Part shown: in pieces, positions 1-5,973 of the stretch | Layout of the letters: every line of letters begins with the position of its first letter | Position numbering within the stretch: the first letter of the stretch is position 1 | NCBI GenBank assembly: GCA_036397835.1 | Contig: DASWIG010000139.1 | Span: 1 to 11,765, forward strand | DNA from: DASWIG01 sp036397835 | GTDB lineage: Bacteria; Acidobacteriota; Thermoanaerobaculia; Multivoradales; J023 | Length of the DNA: 11,765 nt | Direction: 5' to 3' | Translations under genes and position numbers: made by a program | Notes under the pieces: model-generated | The model's database searches: none | Seen by the model: the letters and a program-made list of their open reading frames with translations, nothing else | Told to the model about the DNA's origin: nothing

Positions 1-68
1 CGGCGGCGCGGTCGGCGAAGCCGGCGCGGCGCGGGATTCAGCCACCGCCCATCCCCCGCCCGTCCCGT

Positions 69-1493
69 CTAACCGCCCGGTCCCGTCATCTTCGACGGGT
101 CGACCCACGCGTCGAACTGCTCCGCCGTCACCAGCCCGAGCTCGACCGCCGCGGCCTTGAGCGTCGTGCCGTCCTTGTGCGCTTTCTTGGCGATCTTCGC
201 CGAGTTGTCGTAGCCGACGTGCGGGTTCAACGCGGTGACCAGCATCAGGCTTTCGTTGAGGTTGCGGTCGATCTTCTCGCGGTTCGGCTCGATGCCCTCG
301 GCGCAGAACTCGCGGAAGTTGCGGCAACTGTCGCCCAGCAGGCGGATCGAGTGGAGCACGTTGTGGATGATCAGCGGCTTGAAGACGTTGAGCTCGAAGT
401 TGCCGCTCATGCCGCCGACGTTGACCGCCACGTCGTTGCCCAGCACCTGGCCGCAGACCATGGTCAGGGCCTCCGACTGCGTGGGGTTGACCTTGCCCGG
501 CATGATCGACGACCCCGGCTCGTTCTCCGGGATCGTCAGCTCGCCGATGCCGCAGCGCGGCCCCGAGGCCAGCCAGCGGACGTCGTTGGCGATCTTCATC
601 AACGCGCACGCCAGCACCTTCAGCGCCCCGTGCAGACTCACCAGGGCGTCGTGCGCCGCCAGGGCCGCGAACTTGTTGGGCGCGGTGACGAAGGGCAGGC
701 CCGTCAGCTCCGCGATCTTGGCCGCGCTCCTGACCGCGAAGTCCTCGTGGGTGTTGAGCCCGGTGCCCACCGCCGTGCCCCCCAGCGCCAGCTCGTAGAC
801 CCGCGGCAGCGTCGCGTCGACGGCCGCGAGGGCCTGGTCGAGCTGGGCCGCGTAGCCGGAGAATTCCTGGCCGAGGGTGAGCGGCGTCGCGTCCTGGAGG
901 TGCGTGCGGCCGATCTTGACGATGCCGGCGAACGCCGCCGACTTGGCGGCCAGCGTGTCGCGCAGGGCCTCGACGCTCGGCTTCAAGTGGTGGACGACCT
1001 CCTCCGCCGCGGCGACGTGCATGGCGGTGGGGAAGGTGTCGTTCGACGACTGGCCGCGGTTGACGTGGTCGTTGGGGTGGATGGGCTTCTTCGAGCCGAT
1101 CTCGCCGCCGGCCAGCTCGATCGCGCGGTTCGAGATGACCTCGTTGGCGTTCATGTTGGACTGGGTGCCCGAGCCCGTCTGCCAGACGCGCAGCGGGAAG
1201 TGGTCGTCGAGCGTGCCGGCGATGACCTCGTCGGCGGCGCGGACGATGAGGCGCGCCTTGTCCTCGGAGAGCGTGCCGAGCTCGGCGTTGGTCAGCGCGG
1301 CGGCCTTCTTGAGGATGCCGAGAGCGCGCACGAGCGGACGCGTGAACCGGTCCTCGCCGATCGAGAAGTGGTGCAGCGAGCGCTGGGTCTGGGCGCCCCA
1401 GTAGCGGTCGGCGGGCACCTCGATCGGCCCCATGCTGTCGGTCTCGGTGCGGAATCGTTGAGCGGCCTGTTCGGTCATGGCGGCCGTCAGCAT
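69..1493 (-). CDS. fumC: Class II fumarate hydratase (fumarase C)
   Basis: Catalyses the reversible hydration of fumarate to L-malate in the cytosolic TCA cycle; the class II enzyme is an iron-independent homotetramer. The 474-aa length fits the family (E. coli FumC is 467 aa). Visible motifs are GSGTQSNMNANEVI (about 106-119), HPNDHVNRGQSSND (139-152), the catalytic His region GRTHLQDATP (H198) and the superfamily signature GSSIMPGKVNP (327-337) with the catalytic Ser at about 328. The H198-to-S328 spacing equals H188-to-S318 of E. coli FumC. The C-terminus (NESLMLVTALNPHVGYD, then KIAKKAHKDGTTLKAAA) is also typical. The ATG at 1493 is preferred over the in-frame ATG at 1478 because a strong AGGAGGT lies 10 nt upstream of it. 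The stop is TAG at 69-71. An HTH gene ends 3 nt upstream on the same strand, so co-transcription is likely. I see no convincing terminator in bases 1-68, only a 4-bp stem at 13-23. Confidence 0.97.
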   Translation of the reverse strand: MLTAAMTEQAAQRFRTETDSMGPIEVPADRYWGAQTQRSLHHFSIGEDRFTRPLVRALGILKKAAALTNAELGTLSEDKARLIVRAADEVIAGTLDDHFPLRVWQTGSGTQSNMNANEVISNRAIELAGGEIGSKKPIHPNDHVNRGQSSNDTFPTAMHVAAAEEVVHHLKPSVEALRDTLAAKSAAFAGIVKIGRTHLQDATPLTLGQEFSGYAAQLDQALAAVDATLPRVYELALGGTAVGTGLNTHEDFAVRSAAKIAELTGLPFVTAPNKFAALAAHDALVSLHGALKVLACALMKIANDVRWLASGPRCGIGELTIPENEPGSSIMPGKVNPTQSEALTMVCGQVLGNDVAVNVGGMSGNFELNVFKPLIIHNVLHSIRLLGDSCRNFREFCAEGIEPNREKIDRNLNESLMLVTALNPHVGYDNSAKIAKKAHKDGTTLKAAAVELGLVTAEQFDAWVDPSKMTGPGG

Positions 1494-1496
1494 ATC

Positions 1497-1944
1497 TCAG
1501 GGGACCTCCTCGGCGTCGTCCATGGCTTCGGTCCTGCCGGCCAGGCCCCACAGATCGCGTAGCTGCCGCACCCTCTGGTCGAGCGCGACGTGGAGTCGCC
1601 GCCTCCACGAGCAGCCGATCCACGCCCGAGACGAGCGTCTCGTACACCTCGGCCTCCGCGGCCGTAAGCTGGCGCGCCCTGGCCCGGTTCGTCTCGAGCT
1701 TGCCGAATAGCCAGAACTGCCACGGCTCCAGCCCGAGCGGACGGCACAGGCGGCGAAGCGTCGTCGACGACACCGGGCGGCCCCAGAAGACGATGTATTG
1801 GGCGGCGGGTGCCGAGATCCCGGCCTCGCTCGCCAGCTTGGAGATGCTCCAGCCGGTCGTTCGCAGGATGTAACGAACGGCCGCCATCAGCTCCTTGTCG
1901 GGCTCGAAACCGAGAGGGTTCCGCTGAGCCTCCGGGGTCTTCAC
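1497..1944 (-). CDS. Small helix-turn-helix DNA-binding protein, reading frame broken by +1
   Basis: No specific family is recognised. The gene starts at GTG (1944) with AAAGGAG 8 nt upstream. The first frame encodes about 115 residues. Within them GWSISKLASEAGIS (31-44) followed by VSSTTLRRLCRPLGLEP (58-74) reads as a helix-turn-helix of the XRE/Cro type. A WQFWLFGKLET stretch and a helical region (TAAEAEVYETLVSGVDRLL) follow. That frame then continues without a stop deep into antisense fumC as Arg/Pro-rich low-complexity protein, which is not credible. The next frame over encodes a plausible end, RLHVALDQRVRQLRDLWGLA then EAMDDAEEVP, and stops with TGA at 1497-1499, 3 nt before fumC. The span of 448 nt is one base more than 149 codons, so a single extra base (assembly error or mutation) or a +1 frameshift near 1590-1606 would give a protein of about 148 aa. 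It is divergent from the AlbA_2 gene and may regulate it, fumC, or both. Confidence 0.65.
1504..1510 (-). promoter_or_regulatory. Ribosome binding site of fumC, inside the upstream HTH gene
   Basis: AGGAGGT on the minus strand lies 10 nt before the ATG at 1493 and 25 nt before the alternative ATG at 1478, so it decides the start. It falls inside the last codons (Glu-Glu-Val-Pro) of the upstream HTH reading frame, an arrangement consistent with translational coupling. Confidence 0.75.
1589..1609. repeat. Perfect 7-bp inverted repeat at the frame break of the HTH gene
   Basis: CGTGGAG (1589-1595) and CTCCACG (1603-1609) are perfect inverted repeats around a 7-nt GC-rich loop (1596-1602). They sit exactly where the HTH reading frame must shift. 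The hairpin could favour a sequencing or replication error, or could act in a frameshift. The sequence does not distinguish these. Confidence 0.5.
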
Positions 1945-1952
1945 TTGCGATG

Positions 1953-1959
1953 CTCCTTT
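1953..1959 (-). promoter_or_regulatory. Ribosome binding site of the HTH gene
   Basis: AAAGGAG on the minus strand lies 8 nt before the GTG at 1944. This near-ideal spacing is the main reason for choosing the GTG start, since no suitable ATG precedes the HTH domain in that frame. Confidence 0.7.
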
Positions 1960-1992
1960 CTTCCTGTTGCTGACCGTTTCTCAGGGTGTCGA

Positions 1993-2013
1993 ACGAGCGG
2001 CCGGTCGGCTCGT
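1993..2013. promoter_or_regulatory. Candidate operator palindrome in the divergent HTH / AlbA_2 promoter region
   Basis: ACGAGC (1993-1998) and GCTCGT (2008-2013) form a perfect 6-bp inverted repeat with a 9-nt GC-rich spacer. The repeat lies centrally in the 127-bp region between the HTH start (1944) and the AlbA_2 start (2072). A palindrome of about 20 bp is a typical size for the site of a dimeric HTH repressor, so the divergent HTH protein is a natural candidate to bind it. No convincing -35/-10 pair was found on either strand. This is inference from position and symmetry. Confidence 0.3.
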
Positions 2014-2071
2014 CAGTGGAGTATTGGGCCGACCGAAGATCAGAGAACTCGCAGGCGGTATGATTCGAGCC

Positions 2072-3244
2072 ATGGAGCTCGCAGCTCTCCAGCAGCGTCT
2101 GCGTCTCGGCGAGGACAGCCGCACCGAGTTCAAGGGCGTTGCCCGTAGGGGCTTTCGAGTCGACCCGGACGTGATCGCGAAAGCGGTCGTGGCGCTCGCC
2201 AATAGCGGTGGCGGTGAGGTCTTCCTCGGTGTCGAGGACGACGGCACCGTCAGCGGGATCGGTAGCCCGTCCGAGTCCGACCAGTTGATGCGCCAGGTCA
2301 GCCAGGTCTGCCGTGACCAGGTGCAGCCGGCGATCTTCTGCCGGCTGGTCAAGGTCGAGGTCGAGGAGCACATGGTCCTGGTGGTCGAAGTACCGGGTCA
2401 TGCGCCGGAACGGCCTTTCGCTGCCCGGGGCAAGTACTACGTCCGCGACGCCAACCGCAGCCGCGAGGCCACCCGCGCCGAGCTGATCCGGTTGCTCGAG
2501 TCTGAGAGCTTCCACTTCGACGAGCAGCCGGTGGCCGGCGCGAGCCTTGACGACCTCGACCTCGATGACGCGCAGCGTCTTCTCACGCGTGCCTTCGAGG
2601 GTGTGGGGGAAGATCGGGTGCTCTCCTATCTCAGGGCCCTGAGCTGTGTGGATGGCGAGGTCCCGACCCTCACCGGGGTGCTCTTCTTCGGCAGAGACCC
2701 GCAGCGGTTCCTCCTCGATGCCATGATCTCCGCGGCGCGGGTCCCGGGCACGGTGCCGCGGCTAGATCTCGCTGACCGACAGGAGATCCGCGGAGCGTTC
2801 GAGGCGCAGCTCGAAGGCGCGCGGGCGTTTCTCGCGCGGCACCTGGCACAGGCGTCGCGGATCCGGGGTTGGAGGCGCGAGGACCGGACGCTCCTGCCCG
2901 ACGAGGTCTTGCGCGAGGCCCTGGTCAACGCGCTGGTCCATCGCGATTACAGGTCTGCCTCGCAGGTGCGTCTCTTCGTCTATGACGATCGGGTCGAGGT
3001 GATCAATCCCGGCGATCTGCTCAACCGGCTGACGGTGGAGAAGATCCGTCTCGGTGGCCTCAGCCAGAAGCGCAATCCGGTGATCGCCTCCCTTTCGGCC
3101 CGTCTCGAGCGGCGGGAGAACTTGGGGTTCGGCGTACCCGAGATGTTTCGCCGGATGGTCGAGCACGGCTGCCCCGAGCCGGAGATCGATGCCGGTGGCG
3201 GGCATTTTCGTCTCGTCCTACGCTTTCCCGAGGGGGAGCAGTGA
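2072..3244 (+). CDS. AlbA_2 (Schlafen-type) domain protein with GHKL-like C-terminal domain
   Basis: This 390-aa protein resembles the COG2865 family of AlbA_2 proteins, usually annotated as putative transcriptional regulators or 'ATP-binding proteins'. The N-terminal AlbA_2/Schlafen domain (about 1-145) shows GEDSRTEFK (13-21), ALANSGGGEVFLGVEDDG (41-58) and YYVRDANRSREATRAEL (122-138). The C-terminal half resembles HATPase_c_4: LREALVNALVHRDY (280-293), VEVINPGDL (308-316), QKRNPVIA (332-339) and GFGVPEMFRRM (352-362). It ends soon after that domain and lacks the winged-helix tail common in the family. Acidic residues E14, E19 and D56/D57 match the spacing of the Schlafen RNase triad. Start choice: ATG at 2072 fits the usual domain start; ATG at 2060 (AGGCGG only 1 nt upstream) and an upstream TTG at 1967 are weaker. 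Its stop overlaps the next gene by 4 bp, so the two proteins are probably made together. Function may be regulation or RNA cleavage; unproven. Confidence 0.85.
   Translation: MELAALQQRLRLGEDSRTEFKGVARRGFRVDPDVIAKAVVALANSGGGEVFLGVEDDGTVSGIGSPSESDQLMRQVSQVCRDQVQPAIFCRLVKVEVEEHMVLVVEVPGHAPERPFAARGKYYVRDANRSREATRAELIRLLESESFHFDEQPVAGASLDDLDLDDAQRLLTRAFEGVGEDRVLSYLRALSCVDGEVPTLTGVLFFGRDPQRFLLDAMISAARVPGTVPRLDLADRQEIRGAFEAQLEGARAFLARHLAQASRIRGWRREDRTLLPDEVLREALVNALVHRDYRSASQVRLFVYDDRVEVINPGDLLNRLTVEKIRLGGLSQKRNPVIASLSARLERRENLGFGVPEMFRRMVEHGCPEPEIDAGGGHFRLVLRFPEGEQ
3230..3244 (+). promoter_or_regulatory. GTGA stop-start overlap and ribosome binding site joining the two operon genes
   Basis: The GTG start of the NACHT gene (3241-3243) overlaps the TGA stop of the AlbA_2 gene (3242-3244). 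A purine-rich GAGGGGGAG (3230-3238) lies just upstream. This is the classic arrangement for translational coupling and indicates matched production of the two proteins. Confidence 0.8.
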
Positions 3245-5892
3245 GCGTCGACGAGCCGCACTGGTGGTGGGAGAGGAAGCAGCCTGGAGAGATCGTCCCG
3301 CTGGCCTTCGTGAAGATCGACCGCGCGGGCTCGACCAGCGAGTGGGAGAGCCTGCCGGAAGAGGCCGTGACGCGGCGCCGTGCGCGCTATACCGGGAGCA
3401 TCGAAGACCTGGCGCGGCACACCGGCGCGGCGCAACCGCTACGCTTCCAGGGCGACGGCGTGATGCTCTTCTTCACCGATGGCGACGACGGCAAGACCGC
3501 GCCCGTGCGCGCTTTCGAGGCGGCGCGGGCCCTCTGGGAACGCATGACGGTCGATCTGAGCCTGCCGACGCGGATCGCCGTCCACGCGGCGCGAGTCGCC
3601 TGGCATCCCGACACCGGGAAGCTGGCGCACCCGGCGATCGACGCCTGTGGCCACCTGGAGCACGTCGCGCCGGCGGGCTCCGTAGCGATCAGCGAGCGCG
3701 TCTTCCTGGCCCTGCCGGCCAAGGTCCGCGACCAGATCGCTGCGCTCGGCGTGACGGTGCGCGACGCAACCCCGGCCTGGGTCTACCCGGCGAGCAAAGC
3801 CGAGCAGCGGGACCCGGCGGCGTTCGTAGAAGTCGACGACCTCCCCTTGTGGACGGCGTTTCGCGCCTACGCGCTGAGCGCCGACGTCACGCGGCTGCGC
3901 TATGCAGGTTTTCAGTTGCAGAGGCGGGAACCGCCGAGCCTCGACGTGCGCGACGTCTTCGTGCCGGCGGAGCTGCGCCCCTGGCGTTTTCCGCGACGCG
4001 ACGAGACCGCGGGCGAGGCGCTGCACGCAGCCGCGGAGGAGCAAGCGCCGCCTTGGGACCGGCTCCGGGATCAGATGCCGCCCGCCATCTCGCTCGCGGA
4101 GCTTTTCGTCGAGCATCGCTCGGTCGTGGTGCTCGGCGATCCGGGCGCCGGGAAGACCACGCTCCTGCGCTGGCTGGCGGTGGTGGCGGCGCAGGGTCCG
4201 GAGGCGGTGCAGCGCGAGCTGGGCGTGGACGAGCGGCTCTTGCCGCTCCTGCTGAGCCTCGGACGGCTGGCCGATCTGAGGCGCGAGGCCGGCGCTGGCT
4301 CGGTCGTCGCGGCGTTGGCGCGGTACTTCCATGACCGCGACGTGGGCGAGGCGTCCACGCTCGAGACGTTTCTCGAGGCGCGGCTCGAGGCGGGGAGCTG
4401 TCTCGTCCTGCTCGACGGTCTCGACGAGATACGTTCCGAGGAGCGGGCGGCGTTGCGGGCTTGGCTGGAGTCGTTCTGCGGCCGCTTCAAAGGGAACCGC
4501 TTCGTCGTTACCTCACGGATCTTGGGGTATCCGGGGATCGTCGTGCCGGAGGCGGTGGAAGTGGTCGTGCGGCCCTGGAGAGAAGAGCAGGTAGAGCGCT
4601 ACCTCCGGGCGTTTCATCGCGCGTATCGAGCCTGGGAGACGGGCACGGACGACGCGCACGGCGCCGAGCAGGAGGCGCAGCGGATGCTCGACGCCTTGCG
4701 CCGCAGCCCCAAGCTCCTGGCGCTGGCGCGCAATCCTTTTCTCGCCTCGGCACTGGCGCTGATCCATCGCGCCGAAGGCCGGCTGCCACGGCATCGGGTC
4801 GCGGCCTACGAGGTCTTCGCGCGGGCGCTGTGCGAGACGTGGAGCCACGCTCGCCGGCTGGTAGCGGGGCCGGCGAATCCGGAAGTCCTCTACGAGGAGG
4901 AGGCTTTACCGCTTCTCGGTCATCTGGCGTTGCGTATGCACGAGGACTACCCGTCGGGCACGGCGCCCGAGGAATTCGTGATCGAGACGCTCGTCGAAGC
5001 GCTGACCGAGATGCACGGTGCCACCCGCGAAACGGCGCGGCGGGCAGCGCGCGCGTTTCTCGACCGCGCGGCCGAGCGGGCGCAGATTCTCTATGAGCTG
5101 GGTCCGGGGCAGTGGGCGTTTCTCCATCTCACCTTCCAGGAGTTCTTCGCCGCGGCAGGCCTGCACGCTGCCGAGCGATTCGAGGAGGTGGCGATGGATC
5201 ATCTCTTCGAGCCGCGATGGCTGGAGACGATCCGGCTCGGCGTGGGGTACTACGTGCTGGTGCAGAAACGCCCGCGCGCGGCCCTGCAATTCATCGAGCG
5301 CGTGCGCTCCGCTCGGCTGGAAGGTGGCCTTGCGTGGGTCACCGAGGTTCTCCGCAAGCAGATACCGCTGACGGCGCTGTTGGTGGCTGAAGCGGGTGAT
5401 GCCGTGCCGCAAAGCTTTCAGGACGAAGTGGCTCGGGATTTCTCGTCGTGGCGCTATTTCTTTCCTCTGGATACCTGGGAGCCGATAGATGAAGAGCTGT
5501 GGCCGACGGATTTCGGGAAGGTCCTCGCCAGGCACGTCGACGATCAACATCTCTGTGCGACGTACAATGATCTGATCTGGTCTCAGCTAGGATACTACGG
5601 CTCCGATTCGATCGAAGAATACTTGAATCCCAGTCAGCTCGAAGAGTACCTGGACTCCGATCGGATGGGCGATGTGGAGCTCATACCTGTGCTCTCCAAG
5701 ATCCTTCTCGAGAGGGAGATCCCGAACTGGTATGCAGTTGGGATGCTGGCGGACATAGGTGGAAGCGAGGCGATCGAGATACTGATCGAGGTCGTCCGGC
5801 GGGAGGTCAACTTCGACCTCGAAGCCATGGATCACTCCGCGCTGGGCGCGGTCGCGCTGGCGGCGCTTTGGCGGATTTCCGAGGGGCTCTGA
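3241..5892 (+). CDS. STAND NTPase: cyclase-homology domain, NACHT ATPase, HEAT-like C-terminus
   Basis: An 883-aa protein in three parts. Residues about 20-185 resemble a class III nucleotide cyclase: FVKIDRAGST (metal Asp D27), RFQGDGVMLFF (second metal Asp D72), RIAVHAARV (111-119) and a terminal SVAISERVFLAL. Where active cyclases have Asn and Arg in the vN-x-AAR motif, this one has D134 and H138, so canonical catalysis is doubtful. Residues about 285-640 are NACHT: Walker A GDPGAGKTT (299-307), Walker B CLVLLDGLDEI (387-397), sensor FVVTSR (421-426) and the typical FLHLTFQEFFAAAGL (627-641). Residues about 800-883 look HEAT-like (MLADIGGSEAIEILIEVV; ALGAVALAALWRI). No signal peptide or membrane segment is apparent, so it is probably cytosolic. 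Bacterial NACHT proteins include antiphage sensors that oligomerise on ligand binding; a sensor role here is inferred. G+C falls sharply near the C-terminus. Cyclase-ATPase fusions also serve as ordinary regulators, so defence is not certain. Confidence 0.88.
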   Translation: MSVDEPHWWWERKQPGEIVPLAFVKIDRAGSTSEWESLPEEAVTRRRARYTGSIEDLARHTGAAQPLRFQGDGVMLFFTDGDDGKTAPVRAFEAARALWERMTVDLSLPTRIAVHAARVAWHPDTGKLAHPAIDACGHLEHVAPAGSVAISERVFLALPAKVRDQIAALGVTVRDATPAWVYPASKAEQRDPAAFVEVDDLPLWTAFRAYALSADVTRLRYAGFQLQRREPPSLDVRDVFVPAELRPWRFPRRDETAGEALHAAAEEQAPPWDRLRDQMPPAISLAELFVEHRSVVVLGDPGAGKTTLLRWLAVVAAQGPEAVQRELGVDERLLPLLLSLGRLADLRREAGAGSVVAALARYFHDRDVGEASTLETFLEARLEAGSCLVLLDGLDEIRSEERAALRAWLESFCGRFKGNRFVVTSRILGYPGIVVPEAVEVVVRPWREEQVERYLRAFHRAYRAWETGTDDAHGAEQEAQRMLDALRRSPKLLALARNPFLASALALIHRAEGRLPRHRVAAYEVFARALCETWSHARRLVAGPANPEVLYEEEALPLLGHLALRMHEDYPSGTAPEEFVIETLVEALTEMHGATRETARRAARAFLDRAAERAQILYELGPGQWAFLHLTFQEFFAAAGLHAAERFEEVAMDHLFEPRWLETIRLGVGYYVLVQKRPRAALQFIERVRSARLEGGLAWVTEVLRKQIPLTALLVAEAGDAVPQSFQDEVARDFSSWRYFFPLDTWEPIDEELWPTDFGKVLARHVDDQHLCATYNDLIWSQLGYYGSDSIEEYLNPSQLEEYLDSDRMGDVELIPVLSKILLEREIPNWYAVGMLADIGGSEAIEILIEVVRREVNFDLEAMDHSALGAVALAALWRISEGL

Positions 5893-5921
5893 GCCGATCA
5901 GGTCCTGACCGGCCTGGGCGA

Positions 5922-5941
5922 CGTCCGGTTCTGAGCGGACG
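5922..5941. terminator. Weak hairpin between convergent genes, possible bidirectional terminator
   Basis: CGTCCG (5922-5927) and CGGACG (5936-5941) form a perfect 6-bp stem with an 8-nt loop in the 81-bp gap between the ends of the NACHT and kinase genes. There is no T-tract on either side, so intrinsic termination is uncertain. Position is the main support. Confidence 0.3.
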
Positions 5942-5973
5942 GTCACGATGGTGGTGCGCTCTGCGCCCCCTGC

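Noticed and set aside
13..23. Short CGGC/GCCG hairpin downstream of fumC as terminator
   Set aside because: A four-base stem with no T-tract is expected by chance in such GC-rich sequence.
177..1562. A 461-aa plus-strand open frame antisense to fumC
   Set aside because: Its composition is low-complexity Arg/Val/Asp and the opposite strand encodes a fully conserved fumarase.
1967..2071. TTG start at 1967 extending the AlbA_2 protein N-terminally by 35 residues
   Set aside because: The extension has no RBS, lies in the divergent promoter region and precedes the normal AlbA_2 domain start.
1487..2515. A 342-aa minus-strand open frame across the HTH and AlbA_2 region
   Set aside because: It spans two better-supported genes on opposite strands and contains no domain. 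Its translation is the wrong frame of the HTH gene and antisense of AlbA_2.
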